NCBI GenBank assembly: GCA_021787985.1 | Contig: JAJYLG010000030.1 | Location: forward strand, 1-34,008 | Direction of reading: 5' to 3' | DNA from: Chloroflexota bacterium | GTDB taxonomy: Bacteria; Chloroflexota; Dehalococcoidia; DSGV01 | Length of the DNA stretch: 34,008 nt | Shown: in pieces, positions 1 to 8,493 of the stretch | Numbering within the stretch: the stretch's first letter is position 1 | How the letters are laid out: each line of letters opens with the position of its first letter | Notes under the pieces: model-generated | What the model saw: only the letters and a program-made list of their open reading frames with translations | Told to the model about the DNA's origin: nothing | Database searches by the model: none | Program-made: the position numbers and the translations under genes

Positions 1-1149
1 CTCTGGGACCCGGCCCGCGGCCCGGTCGTCGACCAGGAGACGTACCGGGCGTGGAGCCACGGATATCGCGCCGCCAACCGCCAGCTTGCCCAGTTGGCCG
101 TCCGCGCCGCGGGCGACGTACGGGCGCCGATCATCTGGTCGCACGATTACCAGACCTACCTGGTACCCGGTACGGTGCGGGCGTTGCGACCCGACGCGGT
201 CATCGAGCACTTCATCCATGTGCCCTGGCCAGACGCCCGCTATTTCGGGCTGCTGCCGCCGACGCTGCGCCGCACGATCCTTGCCAGCCTGGTGGCGGCC
301 GACCTGATCGGAGTCCAGACACAGGCCGACGCCGTGCGACTGCTGCAGTCGATCGAGCTCTATCTACCCGGCACACGCATCGATATCGCGAGCCAGGCCA
401 TCCACTACCGCGGCCGGACGGCCTGGGTGCGGCATTACCCCGTCTCCGTGGACGCCGACGCCCTACGGCGCATCGCCAGGTCTCGGGAGACACGCCAACG
501 GCTCGAGTGGCTGCGACCGCTCCTCCAGGGGCGGCTCCTGCTGCGGATCGACCGCTGCGAGCCGGCGAAGAACATCGTCCGCGGGTTCCTGGCGTTCGAG
601 AATCTCCTCCAGCGCCGGCCGGACTTGCACGGCCGGATCACGTTCCTGGCGTTGCTCGTCCCCAGCCGCATGCAGATCGATGAGTACCGCGCGTACCGTG
701 ACGAGGTGTTCGCCGAAGCGGGCCGCATCAACGCACGTTTCGAGCGCGACGGCTGGCAGCCGATCCGCGTCCTCTATGGGCACGACTACGCCCGTGCGGT
801 CGCGGCCCTGCAGGTCTACGATGTATTGCTGGTGAACTCCCTGGCGGACGGAATGAACCTGGTGGCGAAGGAGGGGGCGGTGCTCAACCGTCGCCGTGGC
901 GTGGTTGTCTTGTCGGAGGCGGCGGGCGCCATCGAGGAGCTCGGCCCGTGGACGGTCAACGTCGCGCCCACCGACGTGCTCGCCACCAGCCACGCCATCG
1001 AGAGCGCACTGGCGATGCCGCTCGACGAGCGCGTTCGCCGCTCGGCGGCGCTGCGCACACTGGTGGAGCGGCGCTCGGGCCGCGCCTGGCTCGAACGGCA
1101 GCTCGACGAGCTCGGACACATTCTCGAGCACCGCCTCGCGCCGGCCTGA
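1..1149 (+). CDS. otsA: Trehalose-6-phosphate synthase-like GT20 glycosyltransferase (5' partial)
   Basis: The reading frame is open from the first base, so the N-terminus lies outside the window; 382 residues remain. The family joins a nucleotide-activated glucose to glucose-6-phosphate to make trehalose-6-phosphate in the cytosol. Seen here: the SHDYQTYLVP segment (matching the family HDYHLMLLP motif), then HFIHVPWPD (acceptor-site block), DLIGVQTQ, RIDRCEPAKNI (matching the VDRLDYIKG-type block) and, near the C-terminus, LADGMNLVAKE with VVLSEAAGA, the nucleotide-sugar binding region. No fused phosphatase domain follows. The stop overlaps the start of the next gene (TGATG), so the two are probably translationally coupled. 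A related GT20 enzyme such as glucosylglycerol-phosphate synthase is an alternative, since specificity cannot be read from these motifs. Confidence 0.88.
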   Translation, partial: LWDPARGPVVDQETYRAWSHGYRAANRQLAQLAVRAAGDVRAPIIWSHDYQTYLVPGTVRALRPDAVIEHFIHVPWPDARYFGLLPPTLRRTILASLVAADLIGVQTQADAVRLLQSIELYLPGTRIDIASQAIHYRGRTAWVRHYPVSVDADALRRIARSRETRQRLEWLRPLLQGRLLLRIDRCEPAKNIVRGFLAFENLLQRRPDLHGRITFLALLVPSRMQIDEYRAYRDEVFAEAGRINARFERDGWQPIRVLYGHDYARAVAALQVYDVLLVNSLADGMNLVAKEGAVLNRRRGVVVLSEAAGAIEELGPWTVNVAPTDVLATSHAIESALAMPLDERVRRSAALRTLVERRSGRAWLERQLDELGHILEHRLAPA

Positions 1150-2441
1150 TGCTGGCGCACGTCCCCGTTACCCCGATCGACATCGAAGAGTACCGGCCGA
1201 TCGTCGGCGACGCCACGATCGATGAACTGCGCGCGCTGAGCGAGCCGCTGCGCGGGATGGTCGTGCACCACGTGAACGCCACTGCCTTCGGCGGTGGCGT
1301 GGCCGAGATCCTCCAATCGCTCGTGCCGATCCTGCAGTCGCTCGGTATCCGCGCCGAGTGGCGCGTGATCCGCGGCGCGGACGAGTTCTTTTCCCTCACC
1401 AAGCGCATCCACAACTCGCTTCAAGGGCTTTACGCGCCGTTCACGCCCGACGACCAGCAGGTCTACTTGCGCTACCAGGAGAGCAACGCCGCGCTGGTCG
1501 AGTCCGAGGCCGATGTGACTGTCGTCCATGACCCGCAGCCGGCCGGGCTGTTTCCCGCCCTGATCCAGCTACGCGAGCACCACCCGGGCGGTGGATGGAT
1601 CTGGCGCTGTCACATCGACCTCACCGAGGCCCAGCCCGACGTCTGGGACTTCGTGGCGAGTCAGATCGCACCGTACGACGCCGTCGTCTTCTCCCTCGAG
1701 CAGTTCGTGCGCCAGGTGCGCGAGGGACAGATCCTACGAGTGCTCGCGCCCGCCATCGACCCCCGGACCCCGAAGAACGCCGCGCTCTCGCTGGAGAGCT
1801 CGCGGTCGATCGTCGCGCGGCATGGTGTCGATCCCGACCGGCCCTTCCTGCTCCAGGTGTCTCGCTTCGACCCGTGGAAGGACCCGCAGGGCGTGATCGA
1901 CGTCTACCGCATGATCAAGCAAGTCATCCCGCGCGCGCAGCTCGTGCTCATCGCGTCGATGGCGGACGACGACCCGGAGGGGTGGTCCTACTACGAACGC
2001 ACCGCCAGGCGTGCCGGCGAGGACTTCGACATCCACCTGTTGTCGAACCTGAACGGCGTGGGCAACGTCGAGGTGAATGCCTTCCAGCAGCTCGCGACCG
2101 TCGTGCTGCAGAAGTCGATCCGCGAGGGCTTCGGCCTGACGGTGACCGAGGCGCTGTGGAAGGCGCGGCCGGTGGTCGCCAGCAACGCCGGCGGCATCCC
2201 GCTGCAGATCATCAACGGCAAGACCGGCTACCTGGTCGGCAACAATGTCCAGTGCGCGGCCGGAGCGCTACGGCTGCTGCAGAAGCCGCGCGTGGCCGCG
2301 CGCATCGGCCGCAACGGCCGCGAGCACGTGCGCAGGCACTTCCTGATCACGCGCCTGGTGCGCGACGAACTGATGCTCTACCGCGACGTGCTCCGGCAGC
2401 GCGCCCTCGCGGGCGGAGAGCGGCAGCCGATCAGCCAGTAG
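1149..2441 (+). CDS. treT: Trehalose synthase, GT4 family (TreT-like)
   Basis: Predicted 430-residue cytosolic glycosyltransferase. TreT makes trehalose directly from NDP-glucose and glucose, so no phosphatase is needed. The start is the ATG inside TGATG, overlapping the GT20 stop by one base; the frame extends upstream but only as a shadow of the previous gene. Residues 8-45 read like known TreT proteins: EEYRPIVGD, then HHVNATAFGGGVAEIL, which forms the glycine-rich sugar-binding loop. The C-terminal half is a GT-B donor domain with LLQVSRFDPWKDP, QKSIREGFGLTVTEALWK (the E-x7-E type donor motif of GT4) and VVASNAGGIPLQI. It sits with a GT20 synthase, so two trehalose-forming activities appear coupled. 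The gene is convergent with rtcB with only 3 bases between the stops. Confidence 0.88.
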   Translation: MLAHVPVTPIDIEEYRPIVGDATIDELRALSEPLRGMVVHHVNATAFGGGVAEILQSLVPILQSLGIRAEWRVIRGADEFFSLTKRIHNSLQGLYAPFTPDDQQVYLRYQESNAALVESEADVTVVHDPQPAGLFPALIQLREHHPGGGWIWRCHIDLTEAQPDVWDFVASQIAPYDAVVFSLEQFVRQVREGQILRVLAPAIDPRTPKNAALSLESSRSIVARHGVDPDRPFLLQVSRFDPWKDPQGVIDVYRMIKQVIPRAQLVLIASMADDDPEGWSYYERTARRAGEDFDIHLLSNLNGVGNVEVNAFQQLATVVLQKSIREGFGLTVTEALWKARPVVASNAGGIPLQIINGKTGYLVGNNVQCAAGALRLLQKPRVAARIGRNGREHVRRHFLITRLVRDELMLYRDVLRQRALAGGERQPISQ

Positions 2442-2444
2442 CCT

Positions 2445-3956
2445 TCAGCCTTTGATCACCAAGACCGGCACCAGTCGGGCGACCCGGCGCGCGATCTTCA
2501 GGTCGTCCAGCACGCGCACCACCGTCTCCACGTCTTTGTAGGCCTCGGTCGCCTCCTCGGCCAGCAGCCGCGGGTTGCGCGCCCGGACGGTGATCTGGCG
2601 TTCGGCGAGCCTGGCGCGAATGTCCACACCGGCGAGCGACTTGCGCGCGCGCGTGCGGCTCTGCCGCCGGCCGGCGCCATGGCAGGTTGACCCCCAGGAG
2701 AGCGCCATCCCGTCCGGCAGGCCAACGCATACGTACGAGGCGGTGCCCATGTCGCCCGGCACGAGCACCGGCTGGCCGACGTCCCGGTACTCCGCGGGCA
2801 CTTCGCGATGCCCTGCGGGAAACGCGCGCGTGGCACCCTTCCGGTGTACGCACAACGTACGGCGTTCACCGTCGACCTCGTGCTCCTCGAACTTGGCCAT
2901 GTTGTGTGACACGTCGTAGACGAGCCGCATGCCGAGCTCCTCGGCCGGCCGGGCCAAGACGCGGGCAAACGCCATGCGCGTCGAGTGGGTGATCACCTGC
3001 CGGTTGGCCCAGGCGAAGTTCGCGGCCGCGTTCATCGCCCCCAGGTACGCCTGGCCTTCGGGCGAGCGCACGGGCGCGCAGGCGAGCTGCCGGTCAACCA
3101 GCGCGACGCCGTGGCGGGCCGCCGCCTCTTCGGCCACCTCCAGGTAGTCGGTGCACACCTGATGGCCCAGCCCCCGCGAGCCGGTGTGGACCATCACGAC
3201 AACCTGACCACGCGACAAGCCGAAGGCGCGACCGGCGGCCGCGTCCAGCAGCCGGTCGACCACCTGTACCTCGATGAAGTGGTTGCCCGAGCCGATCGTG
3301 CCGAGCTGCCCCCGGCCGCGGGCCCGCGCGCGCACGCTCACTCCGGACGGCTCAGCGTTCTCCATCCGCCCGCCCGACTCGGTGCGAGCCAGGTCCTCCG
3401 GCAGCCCCCAGCCGCGTTCCACCGCACAGCGCGCCCCGTCCGCCAGCACGCGGTCGCACTCCGCATCGTCCAGCCGCCACGGCCCGTCCTCCGCCATGCC
3501 CGGCGGAATGTCGCGGAAGAGCTGATCGGTCAGCGCCTTGCGCACCGGCTCGATCTCCTCCAACGACAGGTTGGTCGCGATCAGGCGGACGCCGCAGTTG
3601 ATGTCGAAGCCGACTCCCCCCGGGCTGATGACCCCGTCCTCGGGCCGCATCGCTGCCACGCCCCCGATCGGGAAGCCGTAGCCCCAGTGGAAGTCCGGCA
3701 TCGCCAGCGAGAAGCGGACGATGCCGGGAAGCGTCGCCACGTTCGCCACCTGCTGGATCGCCTCATGCTCCCCCTCGCCCGGTAGGAGCGATTCCGAACC
3801 GTAGATCCGGCCGGGCACCAGCATCCCCGGCCGGTGCCCGATGGGCAGCTCCCAGATGTCGCGCCCGACTCGCAGCAGCGGCCCGTGCCTCTCCTGCCGG
3901 ACGAGACCCCCCTCCGCCTCAGATATCGAGGTAGACTCGTCCGTGCCACGTTCCAT
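2445..3956 (-). CDS. rtcB: RNA-splicing ligase RtcB
   Basis: 503-residue GTP- and Mn-dependent RNA ligase that joins 2',3'-cyclic phosphate (or 3'-phosphate) ends to 5'-OH ends in tRNA splicing or RNA repair. The signature GGVGFDINCGVRL carries the metal-binding Cys121. Further expected ligands are visible: His226 in GSGNHFIE, His257 in VHTGSRGLG, His351 in DVSHNMAKF, and the guanylylated His426 in STCHGAGR. Length matches the family. The ATG has a strong AGGAGG Shine-Dalgarno (bases 3963-3968, minus strand) six bases upstream, inside the end of the archease gene, which it overlaps by 38 bases. Archease activates RtcB, so the overlap supports a functional pair. No RtcA cyclase or RtcR regulator is nearby. 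Confidence 0.96.
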   Translation of the reverse strand: MERGTDESTSISEAEGGLVRQERHGPLLRVGRDIWELPIGHRPGMLVPGRIYGSESLLPGEGEHEAIQQVANVATLPGIVRFSLAMPDFHWGYGFPIGGVAAMRPEDGVISPGGVGFDINCGVRLIATNLSLEEIEPVRKALTDQLFRDIPPGMAEDGPWRLDDAECDRVLADGARCAVERGWGLPEDLARTESGGRMENAEPSGVSVRARARGRGQLGTIGSGNHFIEVQVVDRLLDAAAGRAFGLSRGQVVVMVHTGSRGLGHQVCTDYLEVAEEAAARHGVALVDRQLACAPVRSPEGQAYLGAMNAAANFAWANRQVITHSTRMAFARVLARPAEELGMRLVYDVSHNMAKFEEHEVDGERRTLCVHRKGATRAFPAGHREVPAEYRDVGQPVLVPGDMGTASYVCVGLPDGMALSWGSTCHGAGRRQSRTRARKSLAGVDIRARLAERQITVRARNPRLLAEEATEAYKDVETVVRVLDDLKIARRVARLVPVLVIKG

Positions 3957-4359
3957 CGCGGTCCTCCTCGAAGCGGGACGCGTGCTTCGTCACCGCCTTC
4001 ACCGCCAGCAGCTGCGCGTGCCGTGACGCCTCGTAGCGCTCACCGAGCAGAACCCCCTGCGCCGCGCCCGGCGTGACGCGGTCGACCCGCGCGCGGCGTG
4101 TCAGGAAGCGGCGCGTCTCCCAAAGGAAGAGCTGCTCGTCCAACCAGCGCTCCATGACCGACACGAACCCCGCGCCCGTCACGCGCACCGGCCACTCCTC
4201 GCGTGGCCGCACCGCCCGCCGGTCGGCGAGCAGGCCGGCGAACCCCGCGCTCAGCGTCTCGAGTAGCGCCTCGGCCGACGGCGCCACCGCGGCCAGGCCA
4301 ACATCGGCAGTATGCGGCAGCTTCCAACACCGCCCACGCTCGCTGCCGTCTCGTCCCAT
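3919..4359 (-). CDS. Archease (RtcB activator)
   Basis: 146-residue archease, a small metal-binding chaperone-like protein that promotes guanylylation and multiple turnover of RtcB. The N-terminus carries KLPHTADVGL, the family hallmark (His16 and Asp19 are the usual metal ligands), and the protein ends in VTKHASRF...VYLDI with the conserved terminal Asp. The chosen ATG gives the usual 140-150 residue length; the frame stays open upstream, but that sequence is unlike archease and runs into the divergent gene. Its 3' end overlaps rtcB by 38 bases, so the two are transcribed together with archease first. A TAGTAT -10-like hexamer lies about 20 bases upstream. Confidence 0.92.
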   Translation of the reverse strand: MGRDGSERGRCWKLPHTADVGLAAVAPSAEALLETLSAGFAGLLADRRAVRPREEWPVRVTGAGFVSVMERWLDEQLFLWETRRFLTRRARVDRVTPGAAQGVLLGERYEASRHAQLLAVKAVTKHASRFEEDRDGTWHGRVYLDI

Positions 4360-4379
4360 CGCACGCGCCCCGTGTGCCG

Positions 4380-4385
4380 ATACTA
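4380..4385 (-). promoter_or_regulatory. Candidate -10 element of the archease-rtcB operon
   Basis: On the minus strand this reads TAGTAT, preceded by GGC, about 20 bases before the archease ATG. No convincing -35 is visible. It lies in the 103-base divergent spacer shared with the MEMO-family gene. Confidence 0.35.
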
Positions 4386-4462
4386 GCCCAACCCCGCCGG
4401 CGCTGCTGTGGCGCTTGCCAGCCCGGCGCCGCGTGACCATCCTCGATCCGAGAGGGGTGGCA

Positions 4463-5719
4463 ATGCAGTCGCCCAGACCGGATCCTTTGCCGCGCCTGCG
4501 CCCGGTCGACGCGAAGTGGCTGGGCCAGGACGGCGCGCCGATGCTCGCCCTCCAGGACCCGCTCGGGCTGCACCCTGACACGCTCGCGCTGCGTCACCCG
4601 TTCCAGCTCATCGCCGCCCTGTGCGACGGCAAGCATACCGTGGAGCGCGTTGCCGCCGAGCTCGGCGAGGCGATCGGCATCCCAATCGAGGCGGAGCTCA
4701 TCGCGCACGTCGTCCGGCAGCTCGATGAACACTACCTGCTCGACAACGCCCGCGCACGGCTGCGCCGCGCCGAAGCGCTGCGGGAGTATCGCGCCGGCGG
4801 CTCGCGACCGCTCTCGCATGCCGATGCCGTGTACCCGTCCGACCCCGCGGTCCTGCGCATGCTGCTCGACGGGTTCGGCTTCTCGGCTGACGGCCAGCAG
4901 CAGCCCGCGGGACGACTCACCTTCGTCCTCTCCCCCCACATCGACTACCGCCGCGGGGGCGACCTCTACGCGGCCACGTGGAGCGCCGCGGCAGCGGCCG
5001 CCCGGTCGGCCGACCTGGCCGTCGTCCTCGGCACCGACCACTACGGCGGGCCGGCAATGCTGACCCTCACCCGCGTGCCGTACGCGACGCCCCTCGGGCC
5101 CCTACCGCTCCCCGCGGAGGCCGTCGAGCGGCTGGCCGCCGCGCTCGGCGAGGACGCGGCATTCGCCGAGGAGCTCCACCATCGCCGCGAGCACTCCATC
5201 GAGCTGGCGGGCGTCTGGCTGCACCACGCGCGCGGAGGTCAGCCGCTGCCGCTCTTGCCGGTGCTGTGTGGGTCCTTCCATCCGTTCACCAGCGGTGACC
5301 AGCGCCCCGAAGACCACCCGCGGCTGTCACGGTTCCTCGACGCGCTCGCCGAGATCACGGCCGGGAAACGGGTGCTCGTCGTCGCCGCCGCGGACCTGGC
5401 GCACGTCGGTCCCACGTTCAACGATGCGGAGGCCCTCGACGACGACGCGCGCTCGCGGCTCGCCCGCGCCGACGAGTGCCTGCTCGCGCCGGTGCTGGCC
5501 GGCGACGCGGCCGCCTTTCTCGAGGAGCTCGTCGCAGAGCGCGACGCGCGCAAGGTGTGCGGCCTCCCGCCGACCTACCTGGCGCTGCGCCTCCTGCAAC
5601 TCGCCGAAGGCGGGCCGCTGGCCGCTCGCCAGTGCGGGTACAAGCAGGCTCCGGCAGACGCCGATGGCGGCTACGGGTCCGTGGTCTCGATCGCGGGCGT
5701 CGTGCTGGCCGCCGGCTAA
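4463..5719 (+). CDS. MEMO-family protein with N-terminal PqqD-like domain (AmmeMemoRadiSam system protein B-like)
   Basis: 418 residues. The start is the ATG after a GAGAGGGG Shine-Dalgarno; the open frame upstream is antisense to archease. Residues about 25-95 (LRHPFQLIAALCDGKHTVER...LDEHYLLD) resemble a PqqD-like winged-helix module. Residues about 150-418 form the MEMO domain, related to extradiol dioxygenases: SPHIDYRRGG with His159, LGTDHYGG with His193, the conserved EHSIELAG around 243-250, VLCGSF with Cys269, and DLAHVGPTF. These correspond to the metal-site residues of MEMO1 and archaeal homologues. MEMO proteins are often found with AMMECR1 and a radical-SAM protein; neither is in this window. 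The biochemical reaction is unknown. The gene is convergent with the next one, 4 bases apart. Confidence 0.82.
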   Translation: MQSPRPDPLPRLRPVDAKWLGQDGAPMLALQDPLGLHPDTLALRHPFQLIAALCDGKHTVERVAAELGEAIGIPIEAELIAHVVRQLDEHYLLDNARARLRRAEALREYRAGGSRPLSHADAVYPSDPAVLRMLLDGFGFSADGQQQPAGRLTFVLSPHIDYRRGGDLYAATWSAAAAAARSADLAVVLGTDHYGGPAMLTLTRVPYATPLGPLPLPAEAVERLAAALGEDAAFAEELHHRREHSIELAGVWLHHARGGQPLPLLPVLCGSFHPFTSGDQRPEDHPRLSRFLDALAEITAGKRVLVVAAADLAHVGPTFNDAEALDDDARSRLARADECLLAPVLAGDAAAFLEELVAERDARKVCGLPPTYLALRLLQLAEGGPLAARQCGYKQAPADADGGYGSVVSIAGVVLAAG

Positions 5720-5723
5720 CCCA

Positions 5724-5930
5724 TCAGATCTTCAGCGCTACGAGCTCGCGCGACAGCCTGCCGTCCCGCAGCTCAACCGACACGTAGATGATGCGGTACT
5801 TGGCGGACCGGCCGCCGAGGTGCAGCCGGATCTCGTCGTTCTTCTCGAACCGGTAATCCGTCTCGATCTCCGTGAGCAGCGGCCCCTTGCTGGTGGTGAA
5901 CGGATCCGCCTCGTAAACCGACGTCTTCAT
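5724..5930 (-). CDS. Small conserved-looking protein of unknown function
   Basis: 68 residues, charged, with alternating hydrophobic strands (IRLHLGG, KYRIIYVSVEL, LVALKI) that suggest a small beta-barrel; no signal peptide, membrane segment or cysteine. The ATG has a GGAGAG Shine-Dalgarno eight bases upstream. It starts 15 bases after the stop of the phosphotriesterase-like gene and is probably its operon partner. I do not recognise the family. The good ribosome site, operon position and absence of a better frame on either strand are the reasons for calling it real. Confidence 0.7.
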   Translation of the reverse strand: MKTSVYEADPFTTSKGPLLTEIETDYRFEKNDEIRLHLGGRSAKYRIIYVSVELRDGRLSRELVALKI

Positions 5931-5945
5931 CGCTGCTGCTCTCCA

Positions 5946-6893
5946 TCAGTAGGCGCCCTGTCGCTCGAGAAAGACACGGGGGTTCTCCGTCGTCATGCGC
6001 GTGATGTCGCCGTCGCTCACGCCGGCCTGGCGCAACTCCGGCACCACCCTCGTCGGAATGAACAGCAAGTGCCAGTCCGGCATGGCGCGACGGACCGCCT
6101 CAACGGGCGACCAGTCCCACCAGCAGTTGGCGTCGTGACCGAGGACCATGCTGCCCGCGTACCCCTCGCGACAGAGATCCGCGATGACCCGGACCCGGTC
6201 CGCCGTCGGCAAGAAGCGATCGATCCCGAACCGGTCCATGCCGATCATGCTGCCGCGCGCCATCAAGCCGCGGAGGTATCCCAGGTCGGTGGTGTCCCCG
6301 CTATGGCCGATGACGACGCGCGACAGGTCCACGCCCTCGCTCGCGAAGACCTCCTGCTGGAGCACGCCGGTGCGCATGCGTGCGTTGGTGTGGGTGCTGA
6401 TCGGCGCGCCGGTGGCGCGGTGCGCCATCGCCGCCGCGCGCAGGATCGTGAGCACGCCCCGATCCAGGCCCGTCTCGTCGGTCGCGACCTTGATGATCCC
6501 CGCCCGGATGCCCGTCCCGGCGATCCCTTCGGCGATGTCCCGCGCGAAGAGCGCCGCGGCGGCCTCGGGCGGCCGTGACTGGAAGTAGCGCGGCGGCTGC
6601 CAGTAGATGCCGGTCGCGACCACGACCTGCATGCCGCTGCGACGAGCGACCTCCGCCACGGCCTCGACGTCGCGCCCGAGGTCCGCCGGGGTGAGGTCCA
6701 CCACCGTCTTCACCCCGTGCGCCCGCGCCTCGGCGAGGCAGTCTGTCGCGCGGGCGATCACCTCTGCCCGCGGATAGGTGGAGGGGAACTGCTCGGACAG
6801 GCCGGCCGAACGAATGATGACGTGCTCGTGCATCAGAGTGAAGCCGAGGTCGGCGGTGTCGATTGGACCCAGCACGCCCTGGATGGTCGCCAT
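5946..6893 (-). CDS. Phosphotriesterase-family metallohydrolase (PLL-type lactonase candidate)
   Basis: 315-residue amidohydrolase-fold enzyme. The start is the ATG preceded by GGGAGGG seven bases upstream; about 41 in-frame upstream residues are basic, low-complexity sequence and were excluded. The binuclear metal centre is complete: His22 and His24 in MHEHV, the carbamylated Lys135 in AGIIKVATDE, His168 in STHTN, His197 in VIGHSGD, and Asp254 in LGHDANCWW. Sequence order and spacing resemble SsoPox-type phosphotriesterase-like lactonases, which open acyl-lactones and weakly hydrolyse organophosphates; GMDRFGID matches that subgroup. Natural substrate is unknown. It is followed 15 bases later by a small unknown gene and preceded by another unknown gene on the same strand. 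Confidence 0.88.
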   Translation of the reverse strand: MATIQGVLGPIDTADLGFTLMHEHVIIRSAGLSEQFPSTYPRAEVIARATDCLAEARAHGVKTVVDLTPADLGRDVEAVAEVARRSGMQVVVATGIYWQPPRYFQSRPPEAAAALFARDIAEGIAGTGIRAGIIKVATDETGLDRGVLTILRAAAMAHRATGAPISTHTNARMRTGVLQQEVFASEGVDLSRVVIGHSGDTTDLGYLRGLMARGSMIGMDRFGIDRFLPTADRVRVIADLCREGYAGSMVLGHDANCWWDWSPVEAVRRAMPDWHLLFIPTRVVPELRQAGVSDGDITRMTTENPRVFLERQGAY

Positions 6894-6988
6894 GGACGCT
6901 CCCTCCCGTGCCGCGTTGTCCGGCGGCCACGCCCGCCGGGGCACGAGCGAAGGGTACCGCGAACGGCCGCGGAAGTGAGCCCGCGGCA

Positions 6989-7005
6989 ACCACCGTCGTG
7001 GTGGT
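6989..7005. other. Short perfect hairpin between two minus-strand genes
   Basis: ACCACC, a 5-base loop, then GGTGGT. It lies about 50 bases downstream of the Cys-containing gene stop (minus strand) and upstream of the lactonase gene. There is no T-tract, so a terminator role is uncertain. Confidence 0.3.
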
Positions 7006-7052
7006 CGGCGCGCCAAGCAGTCCGGAAGGACCGCGCCGTTAGGGCATCGAGG

Positions 7053-7562
7053 TCAGGCGGCGGTGCTCACGGGTAGGTGGATCGTTACGCTGCAGTACGG
7101 GTCGCCCCACTTGAGATTCGTCTCCTGCTCGTCCCACAGATCCTCGCCGATCGCCTCGTACCACCCGGCGCGGCGCGCGAAACAGCTACAAGCGGTGATA
7201 CCGCGCGCCTTGCCCAGCAACCGTTGGTAGACTGGGCAGTCGCGCACCTCCAGGACCAGGACCCCGCCGTCACGCCTCTCGATCGAGGCGTCGCCTGGCT
7301 CGATCCCCAGGTAGATACGCGTGGCCCCGTCCAGCAGCAACCGTGCCTGCTCGGTGCTCGCCGGTGGCGCGATCCCGGCCGCCTTCATCAGCCGTTCCAT
7401 CTCAGCCCGGCCAGCAGCGCGCTGGGCGCGGAAGTAGTCAACGGCCGCCTCGCGCCAGTGCTTGCCCCGGAAGCGCGTCTCGACCTGCGCCTGATCGAGC
7501 TCCGCCGCGAGCGTGAGCTGCATCTCGTGCGTTTCGTCAAGCTCCAGGTTCCGGGTCTCCAT
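7053..7562 (-). CDS. Unknown Cys-containing protein, possibly ATC-hydrolase/DUF6125- or V4R-like
   Basis: 169 residues, cytosolic. The ATG has a GGAGG Shine-Dalgarno six bases upstream. The N-terminal half is helical and charged (HEMQLTLAAELDQAQVETRF). The C-terminal half has a cysteine pattern: RDCPVYQRLLG, then ITACSCFARR, then LKWGDPYCSVTIHL at the end. The closing GDPYC block is reminiscent of V4R-type domains and of the L-2-amino-thiazoline-4-carboxylate hydrolase/DUF6125 group, but I recognise this only as a pattern from memory. It lies upstream of the lactonase gene on the same strand, 159 bases apart, and downstream of cheR by 136 bases. Confidence 0.7.
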   Translation of the reverse strand: METRNLELDETHEMQLTLAAELDQAQVETRFRGKHWREAAVDYFRAQRAAGRAEMERLMKAAGIAPPASTEQARLLLDGATRIYLGIEPGDASIERRDGGVLVLEVRDCPVYQRLLGKARGITACSCFARRAGWYEAIGEDLWDEQETNLKWGDPYCSVTIHLPVSTAA

Positions 7563-7698
7563 CGCCGGCCTCCAGAATATAGGCGAATCTTCCGAGTACA
7601 GACTCGCGCGCTCGTTTCAGTTTGTCTGTCGGGCAGGCGCCCCCATCCGCTAGGCCCTATGACCTATCGGCCGCCCAGCCGTCAGCGGCCCGCCAGCG

Positions 7699-8493
7699 TC
7701 AGGCCGCCCGGGCGACTGCCCGCCGTCGGTAGAAGGAGACGCGAACCGGCTCCAGGCCGAGCTCGTGAGGACGCGAGACCACCTCGGTCCCGCCGACGAA
7801 CAGGATGCCACCTGGGCGCAATGACGCCACCAGCCGCCGATACAGCGCGTTCTTGGCGGACTCGGTGAAGTAGATGACCACGTTCCGGCAGACGACGAGG
7901 TCGAAGTCCTGCTCGCAAGGGTCGCGCAGCAGATCGTGCCGCACGAAGGTAACCGACCGCCGGACCTCCGCCGTGACCGCCCAGCCATCCGCTTCGTGGC
8001 GCAGGTAGCGGTCCCGGAGGTCAGCAGGCAAGGCGCGGACGTCCGGATCGCGGTAGCCGCGGCCGCTCGCTGCCCAGACGAGCGCGCGGGCGTCGATGTC
8101 GGTCCCGAGCAGGAAGTGGCGTGCGAGCGGGGCCCGCTCGGCCAGCAACATGGCCAGCGTGTACGCCTCCGCCCCGATCGAGCAGCCGGCGCTCCACGCG
8201 CGCAGCGCTCGCCGATGGCGCAGCAGCTCGGGCAGCACCGCGCCACGCAACTCCTCCCAGCGCAGCGGGTCCCGGTAGAACTCGGAGACGTTGATAGTGA
8301 AGTAGCCCTCGAACGCACGTTGCAGGTCCGGGTCTTCGCGCAGACGGCGCGCCAGCACGGCCAGCCCCGGCACACCGTGCCGGTCCGCGAAGGCGCGCAG
8401 CCGCCGCTCCATCTGCGGCCGCTTGTACTGGGCGAGGTCCACCCCCATCCCGCGCCGCACCGCCTGCACCAGGAACTCGTACTCGTCGATCAT
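7699..8493 (-). CDS. cheR: Chemotaxis protein methyltransferase CheR
   Basis: 264 residues. CheR transfers methyl groups from SAM to glutamates of chemoreceptors. The N-terminal helical domain (about 1-75) is followed by the Rossmann methyltransferase domain: WSAGCSIGAEAYTLAM (the SAM-binding motif I, normally WSAAC-S-TGEEPYS), LLGTDIDARAL, and CRNVVIYF near residue 205. The start overlaps the cheB stop by 4 bases (ATGA), so it is the last gene of the operon. No C-terminal NWETF-docking or TPR extension is present. The 136-base gap after it separates it from the next gene. Confidence 0.95.
   Translation of the reverse strand: MIDEYEFLVQAVRRGMGVDLAQYKRPQMERRLRAFADRHGVPGLAVLARRLREDPDLQRAFEGYFTINVSEFYRDPLRWEELRGAVLPELLRHRRALRAWSAGCSIGAEAYTLAMLLAERAPLARHFLLGTDIDARALVWAASGRGYRDPDVRALPADLRDRYLRHEADGWAVTAEVRRSVTFVRHDLLRDPCEQDFDLVVCRNVVIYFTESAKNALYRRLVASLRPGGILFVGGTEVVSRPHELGLEPVRVSFYRRRAVARAA

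Noticed and set aside
3919-4581. A 220-residue version of archease starting at 4581
   Set aside because: The first 74 residues are antisense to the start of the MEMO gene and unlike archease; the ATG at 4359 gives the family length.
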